Positions 44,201-57,820 of a stretch of DNA of 64,000 bases are shown here, piece after piece. Location: contig JACAXG010000069.1 of NCBI GenBank assembly GCA_018881555.1, forward strand, positions 3,457,403 through 3,521,402, read 5' to 3'. Made by a program: the position numbers and the translations under genes. The notes beneath the pieces were generated by a model that was given only the letters and a program-made list of their open reading frames with translations, searched no databases and was not told the origin of the DNA. This DNA comes from Amblyornis subalaris. Its lineage: Eukaryota; Chordata; Aves; Passeriformes; Ptilonorhynchidae. Positions within the stretch are counted from its first letter, which is position 1; the number at the start of each line of letters is the position of its first letter.

Positions 44201-47200
44201 AAATTAATTACTTGAGTCTTTCTCTCCTGCAGGGATTTATCCACGGATGTACCGAACGCATATAACTTCAGTAACTTCAGTTTGTGGTGTAGGCATGAAT
44301 CTGTGGTTTAAATCTGAATGTGCAGGACAGCACCACATTCAAAGTTATCCCGCTTCAGCTCTTTTAACAGAGGCCCTTTTCATAAGACAGAGCAGCTACA
44401 ATGGAGTAACAGAACCTGTTGCTCTTCCCTTGGTAGTTATATCAGTCAAAAATGTAATATGTTTTCCCTAAAGTGGAAAACATGACACATATTGCAAAAA
44501 TATACTACTAATACTACCACTGCTACACAAAAAGTAATTTTAAAACAACATTTTCCAATAACACTTTACTTGCTTTTCTTCAATTTAGACTTCAGATCTC
44601 AGTTTTACCCCTGTGGTTTGTTTTCTTATTCATGTCTGAAATCAGTCTGGGATCTCTTTCAGGCTCAGCTGATGGGCCATTATTCCTGAACGACTAAGCC
44701 CTGCTACAGCAAACATGGCTATTAAGTACACAAAGTGATATTTAACTGCTCAATATATTTAGTTTACATGACAGATTTTAGGTACACACACTGATTTTTA
44801 CTCCGTTACAATTGATTTATAAATTGAAGTTGATGATTTCTAATAACACTTTCCTGCCTCATTTTGCATTATAACTTCAGCAAACACTAACTCTAACCAT
44901 TCAATAAACTGATGGGTTATTTACACCATGAGAGAAAAAAAGCATAGCAATAATTTATCATGACAATTTTTTTTTTAAAGTCAGTTTGCAGAAAGAGTAA
45001 GATAGAAACCTCACCAAACAAACACAGCCCTATTTTTTTTTATAAAAAACCATATAACTATCAAGAACAAAATACAAAATAAATAATGAAGAATGAGCCA
45101 AAATATATGCAGCTTAATTAACCAGGTTTGCATTTGAACGAACAACTGGAGACCCTTTTTACGTGTCAGGAGTGTATCTTTGTTCACGTGCATTCCGCAT
45201 CACTTATCTCTCTCAAAAAGTAAAAGCTAGAAATGCAAATATATCTATAGTCTAGTATTATCCATTTGAATTTCATGCTAAACAATTCTCAAAACCTCTT
45301 GCAGTCCACATATTTCCTTAGTTTTAATCAATTTGGATTATTTATCCTGGTATGTCACTTTCCTGACAATCATCTCAACAAGACAGGTTCAGTTCATTTA
45401 ACTTCATTTCCCACCGCTCTCCAAAAGCATTTTCCCCTGTAAATTTACTGGTATAAGTAGCAAGAAGCTGAACTAACTGAGAATTTTTTTCCCTGACCAC
45501 TAATTAAAGAAATCTCACAAAACATGCAAATCTCAAAGTTGAACCAAACAAAATACATGTTGAAGAGCCAATTCCTGAAATTATTTTTTCTGTACTTTTT
45601 TCTAACACCCTAACTCAGTGTGTTACAGACAACTGTTCATGAATCTGAGTGCATACCAAATTACAAGTAAAATGTGTGGTTGTTTCTATGGTGCATGTGG
45701 CTTCTGTATAACAAGATCAGGAATATTCAACATTGATCAGCATCCTACAGCTGCACTGTACTGTCTAGCTTAACTAGGCCCCAGAATTTTTTGGGTTTTG
45801 GAGGGGGAAAAAAAAAAGCAAGTTTTGTGTTTGAGCTAATGGAATGGAAAGGAACAGCAATAAGAACTCCTGTCTTCCTCATCAGTAAACACTAACTCTT
45901 TGTACCTTATCAAAACGACTGAAGATTAAATGCAAGATTTCAAGGCAATATTACACCAACGATGTTTTACAGCCTTGATTAGTTCACTTTACAGCAGTTC
46001 AAGCAGTACTGGTTTAAAGTGTCTACTACTCTAAAGTGTACAGACCTATGGACACATGTGGAGCAGGAATGTTGTTTTGGTCCTGTGAGTTGATATTCTA
46101 TGAAATGTCAGTACTTGCAGGCCACTTGAATGGCCTGGATAGTTCAGCAGCTAAGTTTGCTAATCAAGTTCCCAGTAGTATTGCTTAAATGGTATTTCCT
46201 TCATTAAAAAGTTCTTTGGAAAGCCTTCAAGTTTTTGCCGCACTTTTGGCTAAATTTAATTGACAGATGCATCAACACATCACTTGCAAATTCTGAATAT
46301 TTGCAAACAAAAATCACAAACAAAATTTTTAGTGATATTAAATTCACCACAGTAGAGTTGCTTTCAAAAATAAATTAAATAAATGCCTCTGCAATTGCAG
46401 TGGCTGTGAGAGATACAGAACTGATAAAAAACAATGTAAAAATTTTATGAATACAGTTTGAGGCTGGAGAGAGGAAATTTCTGTATGCCAGCACTGCTGG
46501 CCTGCCATGTTTGTCTATGCTAGGGATTTGCCATAAAATTTTGCCTTGAAAACTGTAATGAAGCTTTTATACGACTCTAAATTACATTTGCATCAAGGTT
46601 CTACTGGTAACTGGCAACCTGGTATCGCTCTGACCTATGCGTGCCCATTGCAAAAATTACTAGTAGTTTATTATATAAATACTTATAATCAGTTAATTTA
46701 CATCAATGGAAGTGGAATGCATATCTTGTTCTCTTGGACTCAATAAGGTGTAACCATGAAGGTAACTCAGCAGGGCAGACTGTCACCTCCAGGAACTTCT
46801 GTTTCTAAGGAGCTCCAAATCTTGTTTTGCTAAAGACAGGCATTATAGATCAAAGGGCTCTAGGCAGCTGGGAGACAATTTCAGCCTTTCAAAAGAGAGA
46901 AAGGAAAAAATTGAGCTGCAGCAGTGTGAAGTAGCTTTTGCTACCGAGTGAATAGACAGAGGTCTTACGTCACTGTCATACACTGCCTCTTTCATTGCAT
47001 GCTCTTCTCCCCTTAATAATTCTTTCTTCTCTCCTTTCCACTCTTTGCCCCATAGTTTCTGTCATGTTGCAAAATAAAACCTGTATATCAAATCTATAAA
47101 AGTTAATTCTATGACTCCTCTGAATTTTCTGTCCTTAACCATTTCTTAAATTGCATTGCGAATCCTCTGAGTCCCCAGGTATTACAATGCTGCTGTAAAA

Positions 47201-50200
47201 CCTGATATTTGTAGATAAAAAATAATGTCAGATTCTTTCAAATTCTAACTTAAAAATGTACTGGAAAAGCCTAAGAAAATGTCTAGATTATTAGAAATAC
47301 AGAAAATAAAGACAACTTTTTCTCTATCTTCCTGCTAAGTATGATAAGATTATTTTTTTTTCATAGGTATCTTATGAACCAAGTGTTAATCCACCAATGG
47401 TAAATCAAACCATAGTGTTAGGACATGTTCTTAGCGACACAACAACCAAAAAGAAGGTAACTAAAGCAGCCAATTTGTTAGCCAGAAATAAATTCCCAAA
47501 ACATGGCAGAAATTCTGCAATTACTTCAATTAACGAGTAGGAATAGATAACAACTATAATGAAAAACAGATATTTAGGTTATACATAAAAATATTAAATA
47601 CAGGCGAACTACAGATGTAAAAAATTATTGAGAAAAACATCCTTTTCCTTAAGAACGTAGAACCATAATGTCTTTCAACCAACATATTCACACTTCACTT
47701 TCCTAAAATATCCAGTATAAATGCGAAAATGATAATGCTTCCCAAAGTTGGGATAAGCACTGTAGGACTTCAAATGCAGCTGCCCAGGAACATGTTACAT
47801 TGTTACCACAAAGAGCTTTACATTGTTTTACATTATTACTATAACTCTTAAAGCGGCTGTTTTGAGGGAAGTGGCTTTTAATCCCAGAGAGCTGGCATGA
47901 ACAAGCTCATGTCTTACTGAAACAATATGTACTTGGAAGCAGTTTTGTCCTTTTATAGTAGTGGAGTGTATGACGTTTAATGGTGAATTAAATGTTCCAG
48001 GATCAAATAAATAAATTGTACCAAAAGGAAATGTTATCTAAATCATTTAAAAGCATCATGTGAGAAAATATTTACAATAAATTGCTAATATAATCCATCT
48101 ATTTCTCTTTATCAAAGTTAAGAAGCTGGTGAACTGCAGCTCAATTAGATCTCCACTTCAATAAATAATTTTCACTGGCATCTTCTGACTGCTTTTTATC
48201 CTCCTTCAATTAAACTTACATTAGGTACTTTAAACTGTGATCAGAACAACATAATAATTCAAAATAAATGGTCCAAATGATGAAATATCTTTTTGGTCAA
48301 AGACCAACTGTTTCTTTGAAAGGGCAAAGAGAGTACGAATCCAGCAAATCTTAGGGAACAGATCCAGTTTCTCTAAGGAAAGAGCAAGCACAGCTTTTCC
48401 AGGACTGTCTGTTGCTTTCCTTACATCCTAAAACAGTTGTGTTAGACAGCTGGGAAATCTACAACTTGAAAGAAGGTCAGGGAAGAAGAAGCTGGTGAGT
48501 TTTCCATGGCAACATTAGTCTGGGTGAATCTCTTATACTGGTGCATAACAACTCTATACTTTGAACGGCATCACAACAAGCACTTTGGGTCATACATCCA
48601 CGCTGTGAAGTGAAAAGCAGAATTTTAGATAACCAAAGTTTTTGGGGTGTGACTGTCAAAGTCGCACTATCTTGCCCTGCTAACCTCTGAAATGTCATTT
48701 ACAGTCTCACAGGCTATGCATTTTCCTTAAAGCTTCTAGAGTCCAGATTTTAGATGAAAATCTCAACCACATCTTAAGAAAGTTCCTGGTTTTTCCGGTT
48801 TCAGTAAACCCTTCCAGATTTAGTCACTTGTGGGCAAAGGAAAAAAGGAAGACATTTTAAACAAACTCTTGTGATTTTTCAGGATGTAAATAAAAACAGT
48901 TGGAGCTGATCATACTGTAATATGATCAAGCAGAAAATAATACAGTCCTGTAGAAAACTTTGATCAATCTATTTTAATGGAGTAGAAAGGCTGTAACCCC
49001 TTCTTGGTTAGAATGCTACTGTGGATCACCTGAGCTCTGGAGCAAGGATCTTTCCAGAAGAGTATTTTGGCCCCTCATATTCTGTTCCAGGGAGCAGGAG
49101 AGGTTGCCATTACTGATAGTAGCTTTGTCATGTTAGCTAGTCACAGTTCACCAGCTGAAAAGATTTTCTGGCTCTTTTATTCACTCTGCAGATACAACTA
49201 CAGAAAAAGCAGGGCCCCCACATGGTACTAAAACCAGACCAGCTAGCACCTAAAAACTATCTAAACACTATTGAGCTACCAAAAAAAGAGGTTTTACATC
49301 AGATTTTACAAAAACATATACTTTTTGACATTCAGCATGTATAAGACAATCAAATCATTGTATAATTATATGTTTAACAGACACTGCCTGGATTACTACA
49401 TATTTCTATTTAAATATTACATGGTTTTGTAGGCTAATATATGGTGCATTTAGGAGTCCAGACTGAAAATTATGTACAGTATAAATAAAACTTTATGTCT
49501 TAATCATATTCTAATACAGATAGTCAAGCAGGAAGAACTGTGACAGCAAAACTTAAATCCTTTGTGGATCACAGGCACATCTGTTCCTCTCTATGTGAGG
49601 ATGAAACTTTGTCAATATCTTGAAACAGCTTTTTAATGACATAACACTACATTTTGCTATTGACCTCACCTATAAATTAATATACCATCTATTTTACATA
49701 ATTTTGTCCTTATCTGTAAACAATTAGCACTACTTTGGCTTTAATGTGTGCTTGTATTTGTAATGTAAAACCACTCTGTCTAGAATTCATTTTGTTTTGT
49801 ACGATCCCAAGCAGAGTTTATCATAAAACAGAACTGCATGTATTTTTATGCCAAAATGGGTTAAGCCTCAAAATATGTCATGTTCCATGTTCCAATTTAC
49901 ACTTTCCTGTGTCATGTGAGAGACAGCTTAAACAAAGACTGTGGCCAAGAGGAGAGATGGAACAAACACTGTTTGCCACTTACATGCTCGTTAAGACTGT
50001 ATGACTACCTCATTAAGGGAATCATCTGGATGCTAGGATTAATGTTAAGAAATTATATCGCCTCTATTATTTTTTTCTCATTTTTTCTTCTTATTGTTTC
50101 CCTACTATATTTGAAATAGAAATATTTCTTCAAAAATCAATATTTTGTTTCAGAAGGCTTACATGCTTAACCACATTTTTCTAGTGTAGTGTAAATTTCT

Positions 50201-50559
50201 TCCTGATCCTCGGGTGCTACTGGCACCCCTGTTCAGGAACCCATCACTTCTAGATATTGCATGGCAAATTCATGGGAGTGTTTTTCTTACATGATGTTTA
50301 AAAGAAACTTCATTTTCTCCTTTGCCACCAGTAGAAGCTTAACTCAGTGGATTTTACTTCTACTGTTTCACAGACATACCCAGTTTCCAAATTATCAATT
50401 TTCTCACTGTTCAGCCCCTGATTCAATGGAGTGCAAATGATGTTGAGACACTTGACTTGGCCTCCAGTGCACGATACAAAACAGACAAACTTTGTTGCTT
50501 AAAATAACTGGCTTCTCTGAGTTTCCCATTTAATGTTTGCATCACCATATTTACATTTT

Positions 50560-50586
50560 CTTTTTATGTCATGAGGACATAAAAAG
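50560..50586. repeat. Perfect 11-bp inverted repeat
   Basis: CTTTTTATGTC at 50560-50570 pairs exactly with GACATAAAAAG at 50576-50586 across a 5-base loop. It lies about 90 bp from a second hairpin at 50674-50698. Confidence 0.9.
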
Positions 50587-50673
50587 ACTTTCAAAAAGTA
50601 AAGAAAAATTATGCAGTTGGATGGCTACCTAAAAGTTTAAATACATTACACATATTTAGGAAAACCAAGTAAA

Positions 50674-50698
50674 TATGGGTATAAAAAATATACCCATA
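50674..50698. repeat. Perfect 10-bp inverted repeat
   Basis: TATGGGTATA at 50674-50683 pairs with TATACCCATA at 50689-50698 across five A residues. Confidence 0.9.
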
Positions 50699-53600
50699 CC
50701 TATTAGCACCATAAGAATTAATGTAAAAAAATGCATCAATTTCAGAGTGCCACATGATAATTCTGCTTTACACCAAAGTTGTCTGGGCAGCAGATTCTCC
50801 TCCATCTGCAGCGGTCACGCCCCTGCAGCTGCCGATTAAGTTGGATTCACAGGGTAACTCCTAGCATCTGTAACACACATGTAGCTTCTGTTGGAGTTAT
50901 ACATTTGTTTATTTATTTGTCCCTTTGCTTCACCTACATCTGTTATAATAATTAAAAAAAAAAAAAAAATGAGGCCTTCCATACTCCACCTGGAGACAAT
51001 TATATCCCATTTAAAAAGTTTTGCTTTTTTTTTTTTCCATTTTAGCTTTCCTTACTAGCTAAACAGCTTCAGCTAGTGTTAACAGGAGTTTATCTGATCC
51101 CAGTGTTTGTTCAACTGTGTCATTTACTTTTACAACTTCAACAGATATTTTTACCAAAGCCTATGAAAGCTGTCTCTCAAGAGCCAAGCATTGACTGGAA
51201 ATGTGGCAAAGGTAAAATAAATAAAGGAGAAACCAAGTTCATGTGGACAAACAATAAAGTAAGTACTGTGTATTCAGCTTCTTCCTGGAAAACTTTTGAT
51301 AGTTTGTACACTTCAGTGTAGGATACACACACATATGTGTTTGTATGTGTGTAGACTGTTTATGTAGTATACACACATATAATGACCAACCGTATGGGTA
51401 CATTGATGGGAAACATCTGTCTCCTCTACTGCTAAAACCGCCAGTTTCTTCAGTTGCATGGATTCTGACATATTTCCTGAAGTAATTCCTAACCTGCTAA
51501 CCCGTCAGAAATCCTGAAGAAGAGACGCTATAAAAATACCCCACCTGAATAACATTTTATATTTCATTATATTAAAAAAACCAAATGTTCTTCCCATAGA
51601 AAATTATGTAAAATTGACTACTTGCTACAAGGTTTGGAGTTGTTCTTTTTTTTTTTCTTTTAAAAATGCAGAATTTCCAGTGTGATTGAAATTTTGCCTA
51701 CTGAAATGATCCTTGTTGCCTTTACTCAATACTGTGTCCTTGTAAACTTCTCTGAGGAAAGCGAATGGGGAGAGGTGAAGGAAAAAAGTATACAGTAATG
51801 GAAGTAAGACTACCCTACACTGTTAAAAGAACAGAATATCTAGTCTGGCTACTACAGACAGATTTCTGGGTTTGCTTCTAGTCACTCTGCATTAGAAAGA
51901 GTGTTGTGATAGAAGGAGGTGTTAAGAGATCGGCAACATGAATGCTATGGATGCAAAATTTTTCCATGTGAAAAGATTAGTTAGAAAGCTGATGAAAAAG
52001 CGTGGCTTACAAATATACAAAACAACAAATCTTGTAGCAACATAGGATCACAATATTACTTAAAATGTTTCAAGGCAAAAATAGACAGTAGAAGGAAGAA
52101 AATCTTGCACATTGCATAAAGTTCATCTGTGGAAGTGAGTGTCAAAAAATACTGCTGAAGAGGAAAATTCTGCAATTTTTTATTGTAAAATGATCAACAT
52201 TTGGTATGAATAAGTAAAATACCCAGACTTGCTAGACTAAGTAATACACACAGTAAGGAGAGTTCTGGCATACTCATACATAGGGAACTACTGAAGATGT
52301 TGAGATTATCCCTCAAGGAAGATTATACCGTAACCATCAAGTTTCTTACTGTTCTCATTCAAATATTTGCTGCTGACTCCTGGCAGAGACCAAAAGCTGG
52401 ATAAGCTTGCGTGGACCACCCATGTGCTAAAGTATAACTGCCCCTACTGCTAAGGGCACCAGACTGGTGTGTGTGACAGACCTTTCTAGGTAGGCAGCAG
52501 CTCCTTTTTTTCTCTCTTAATTTCCTTTATTGCCCCATGAAGAAAGGTGCATTAGAGCATTAAATTACCTTTTAGCATATTACAGAAATTTTCAAATAAC
52601 ACGCACAAATTACTTTCACAGAAGCAACTGAAACACAAAATGACCTGTAGAATATTAGTGGTTTCTAGGGCACAGAAATAAATTGGATTTACTACTTCCA
52701 ATAAGAACTGTCAGTTTTCCATTTAAAAAAAAATATCTATTCAGATCCACAAGGGAAATAAGCAAATTCTAGAGTGCCATAAAATAAACATTAATATGTT
52801 ACCCTTTTACTACTTTTTTTATTTAACAAAGTACATAGCAAATTAATTACAACACTTGGACATGGTACATGCTGAACTTGCATCAGCTTGTTCCTGACGT
52901 ATTCGGTATCAGATTGAATGATAGATCTATTTATAGTGCTCCCAGAATTTGTGATACATCAGGGAATTGCAAGTCAGATACTTCTGACATTTACATAAAT
53001 ATTCATGGACATCTACAATTTGTAAGTCAAACTGAGTATTTCCTAGTGTTTATGGTTAGCGCAATCTTTTTCTGCATCCCAGGAGATGCCAGTGTCTATG
53101 CCTAGCCTAATCTCAAAGGCTAGCTTTGTGTGGGGATTGTTTTAGCCACAAACAAAAAAGCCCAGCCACTTATTTATTTATTGTAAACTGTAGCAACTCC
53201 AGTCACCATAGTTTACTTGACTGCATATAAAGAGATGTTTCCTCCTATGTGGTTATTCATAGAGAGTCTGGTTTTGGCTGTCAGAACTTTAGCATAAATT
53301 GGAAAAAAACTTGTTGATAGTATACCTATAGATATACTTCTGTTTTCTTTTTATTTCACATGAATTAAATCACTAAGGCCGCAGCAAGAACCACAAAATC
53401 CCACTGAATAAGCACTTAGGTAACACTAATCCAAAGCAGCAATAAGAAACACTGACCGACACAGCCTGTCCCACTGTGATAGCTTCACTTAAGCTATCTG
53501 TGATGAACAGTTACATCAAAAAAATTTTAACCAAAAGCTGAAACTTAGGAACATGTTACTTCTCTGCAGCTTTTTCCTGCTGTTTGGAACCTATAGACAG

Positions 53601-54763
53601 GAGCTTGACTTTCTGAACCATTAGGTTCTGCTCTCCTATTGATACTTAACCTGACTTGCAATATGCCTTGCTATTTCGCCACTTTTCCCAAGATTTCAAA
53701 TCAACACTACCAAATGTCTCAATTTGGTATGAGATATTTTGGCATGTAAACTTGTCTAAAATAAGTCTGAGAGAGGTTCAAAACATCCCTTTAGTGGTGA
53801 CATGGCATTCTATGAATTAAAGAATATGAATAGCTGAATATGAAATCAAATGTGTGATTCATCATGTTCACTAGAAAAGTTCACACTTATGCATTCAAAT
53901 ATTTTGTTTCCCAGAAAATATTGAATGGTTGGTCAAAAAAACCAAGATATTTCCAGTGTGCTGGGACTGTAATCCCTAATAAATAAAATAATAAACTTTA
54001 ATCTGGTTTCTATTTCCATTTCATTACCAAGCTTGTAATAACAAAAAGTTAGAATACTACATTCTTCTCACTAAGAGAGCTTTGACATAACTAAGAATTC
54101 CCCTTAGAGAAGGGATTCCTGAAAACTGCTGTTTAAGAGAGATATTCCACTTTCCAGTCCAGTTCCCAAGAGTTTAGTGGCTTGGAGTACAATTATCTGG
54201 CAGGAAGGAATCTGCCTCCTTATGTACGAATGCCGTGAGCAGCTGGCTGCAGAAGTGGTGTTGGCAGTAGCTTCAGCCACATGACTGTTCCTCTAGTCCG
54301 GGGAAATATGCCAGATGGCAGCCAAAGAAGAAAAACAGAAAGAAAGCAGAGGAAGGAACAAAAGAAACTCACATAACCCAACAAAGAACCTCTCTTTCTT
54401 TTCCATGTGAAGGTATAAGTGTCATGATTACTGTCTCAAGAAGTGTATCTTCATAGCTAACCGAAAGAAGATGTAGTTCTGACACTGCAATAATTTAGCA
54501 AACTTACTAATTATTTGATTATTCAATTTAATGCATATTACTGCCAGTGTCATTTCTCCATAACACCCATTTTACTTTCGAGCTAACCATCTCTACAAAA
54601 TTGTCTCTATAAAAAGTTTTTACTCTGCAAATAGTCACCGTTTTTCACAAATGGTGAAAAAACCCTCACACATGGTGGAAAAAGAATTAATGAACAGCCA
54701 GACAATCTGGGCAGATCCTGCTGCCTCTGGACAATCTTCTAAGTGGCCCTGAGGACCTGTTGT

Positions 54764-54812
54764 TAAGACAGTGGGAGGTGTGTTTGTCATTAAGACAGTG
54801 GGAGGTGTGTTT
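54764..54812. repeat. 27-bp tandem duplication, about 1.8 copies
   Basis: TAAGACAGTGGGAGGTGTGTTT starts at 54764 and again at 54791. The 22 bases are identical in both copies, with a period of 27. The perfect match indicates a recent small duplication. Confidence 0.95.
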
Positions 54813-55703
54813 AGCATCTAGCAGGACTGAGTGTCATATAACATGTTCTTATTCATACATCTCAGTTATCTGCAGGAAATTTTGATTGGTGCTTTAGTTC
54901 TTCTTCATCTGTGCATGACAGGATTTAGAGATCATGAAGAAAGCTTCTATCTCCATTCATTCTTCAGATGTTTCAGGAGGCTCTAAAGTGTAACTGTGCT
55001 GCTACAAGGACTTAGTTTTCACAGGCACATCTAGTATTATTTTCCTGAGCAAAGCTAAATGCAGCAAGAAAAAGGATTCCTATTTGCATTTCAGTAAGGG
55101 AGGCATGCTTCAATTGAGAGAGACTCAAGGCTTTAACAAGAAAAAAAAAAAAAGGAGGGGGGAGACAAAAAGGAAAAGGGGTGAATTTATCTGTCTGTTC
55201 TGGAAGCACAATAAAGATGTACATGCCTTTTTTGTATTGGAAGAGAAGAATGTTCATCTTCCAGAGAGTGGAGTGGGCATACGTCGCCACAAAACTAAAC
55301 AACCCTCCTCCTCTAGCCTGCAAGAAGTTATCTAAATTGTGAAATGTTTTGGTAGTCTCCTGAGTCTCCTCTCTGTGAAGTACCCACTCCTGGCCTTGGT
55401 TCTACACCTAATGCTGTGAATACTTGCATTTCTGGTGTATAGTGAATCATACGTGTACCTATCAGCTTTTTTAGTCTACTTTCCTGTTTTTGTTCAGTAC
55501 AATTTGCTGAAGCTTTAAGTTATGGTTTGTTTGATGGGACAGGTGAAAGAAAAAGAGCTCTAAGTGACTCCATTGCATTCTGGCTGTTTCTAGAAAAATT
55601 GCATTGTTTTAGGCATACTTTTTCCCTACTCTGGGAACGCTTGCATCAGCCTGGGTCTTCTATCACCTTCTGAAAGAACTTTCTGATTAGCCAGGAAAGT
55701 CAA

Positions 55704-55753
55704 TTCACTATTTTGCTATAAGGTGGCATTCATTATTTGGCTGTAAGGGGGCA
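55704..55753. repeat. 25-bp degenerate tandem duplication, two copies
   Basis: TTCACTATTTTGCTATAAGG (55704 on) and TTCATTATTTGGCTGTAAGG (55729 on) are adjacent copies of a 25-bp unit, each ending with a GGCA core. They differ at a few positions, so this is older than the 54.8-kb duplication. Confidence 0.85.
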
Positions 55754-57796
55754 TCAATGTATCACAGAATCTCTCAGAAATGAAATGTGCAAATAAAACA
55801 TGAAAGTTTATTTAATAGATAGATTACGAATATCTCACAGAAGAAACATTCTGTTTTTTCCCAAAATGTAACAAAAGAAATTTAAAATTATGGCCAACTT
55901 CACAATTCAAATGCTTTGCTAAATAATGTTCATCACAGAATACATGGACAGTACTATCAGATACACAGTTTTAGAAACCAAAGTCTCTTGACATCAAATG
56001 GCTGAGTAACGTGAGCAGAACTGTCAGTTGACATAAACAAGGTTATCAAATTACATAGGCACTGAGTACTGTAAAATTTTGTAGTAGATTTCTAAATATA
56101 ACCTACAGTGTGAATGGAGCCATGGCAGTGACATGGCAATATGTATATTAAGGATTTTTATTTCTTCCCTTAGAGACTTGCAGTTAAATTAAACCATAGA
56201 AAAGAATATGGCTCACATTCAGTAATACAACTATGACCCATTTTTTATAAAATTATCTTCACCCTCATCCTAATTCTTAAAAGCTCCTGAAAAACAAACA
56301 TGTAACACATTCTCTATGGTAACACAAAATCCATTCACACCTCTGGACTTTAAATAAAGATGCCTTGCTTTTTATTTTTATTAACAACTTCTAAGAATAT
56401 TTTCACTTTGTTAGACTGAAAAATTAGAAAATGTGCAGTATGTACATAAGATAATAATGAAAATAATCACATTCTATATTAACATTATATGAAATATTTT
56501 TCTTTTTTATTTTAAAGCATTGATATATATAACAATTTCTATAAATTTTTAGAAGAAACATAAGCAGCTTCCTTCAAGCAAAAAAATCCCTGACAAGAAG
56601 ATTCCCTTAAGAGAATTTCAGCTGAACTATATGATCTGATTTTGAACAGACACCATCTTTTAATTCTCTATTCTAATACCTTTAACTCTTATTATACCTA
56701 GCTCCCTCTGTATAACAGCCTAACTTTTGCAAAAGAAAATACTGAGAGAAGTTGGATTGTACCTAGTCCGTTCTTTTAACACTATTCACCTGCACAGTGT
56801 TTGCTATCAGTTATCCTACATAAAGCATTTATCCTCTTAGGCATTTGATATTGTACATGTGTGCAAATAAATGTGAATGTTGCATGGATTAAAATTTAAA
56901 AGTTATAATTAAGATGATATGTAGTAAGTTCTTCAATGAATTACATACAAATGGGAGGATCTTTTCTTAAGAATTTTAGACTCGAAAATGTGTATTAATC
57001 GATTATAAATAAATGTAAGAAAGTTGAAGAAAAAATAGTGGTTCAATTGCCAAAAGTAATGTGACAAATAATGAAAATCATACATTTCTACTGCTTTTTT
57101 TAAACACTAGTTTAGGAAGAAATACAACCTGCATGTTTTTCTCATTGGCTATATTTACTTTCAAAAAGGTTTAATGCAAAAATAATAAATGAAGACAATT
57201 TTCTGGCAAAAGCCTCTCAACTACTAATATTCATTCAGGTTTGGTATGCTGTATCAGTGTGTCATATTTTCAATTAAATATGTTTACTTATAATAAGTAC
57301 TGAGAATACTTAGAATTCATATTTTCATAAGAACACTGACACACATCTTAATCTACTTTTTCCCCCAGTTTGGAGTGCCAAAAACATCCAAAGTTATTAT
57401 TTACTTGAAAAGTGCAGTTTCATATACTTCCATGATCACTAGTTGATAATATTTTCCTTCACACGGACACGATACCTATTTTCCTGATATACCACGTTCA
57501 GCAAAACCTTTACGAGCTGAAGAGAGCCACAATTAATACAAGCCATTTCCAATTTTTTTATATACTGTAATCCTCTAGAAGAATAAAAAAGAGCCACAGT
57601 TGCAACTATTATCACTGCCAATTGCACCGTAAGCCACTAGAAGAGATACCTGTAGGACTTCAAAAAGCGGAATCTCATCTTATTTCTTGGAGATGGACGA
57701 GGCATATAGGCTCCGAAAGGATCCCACAGAAAGGCCATTAGAAAAGCTAACTCTAAAACCGTCTAATAAATATATCCCTGAGGCGACACAGGACAG

Positions 57797-57820
57797 TAGT
57801 GCTGGAAGTGCCCAGCACTA
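57797..57820. repeat. Perfect 9-bp inverted repeat
   Basis: TAGTGCTGG at 57797-57805 pairs with CCAGCACTA at 57812-57820 around a 6-base loop. It is a small GC-containing hairpin in otherwise AT-rich intron. Confidence 0.85.

Noticed and set aside
45011..45193. Minus-strand frame starting MHVN, resembling the PDE4D3 start
   Set aside because: Only four residues agree; the following residues and the splice position do not fit the PDE4D3 exon.
45621..46086. Two small open segments between splice-like signals (45.6 and 46.05 kb)
   Set aside because: Segments of 41-48 bp remain open by chance too often, and they do not fit the phase of the 44233-44405 segment.
51327..51385. CA/TG-rich patch
   Set aside because: Imperfect and short; too small to call a microsatellite of note.
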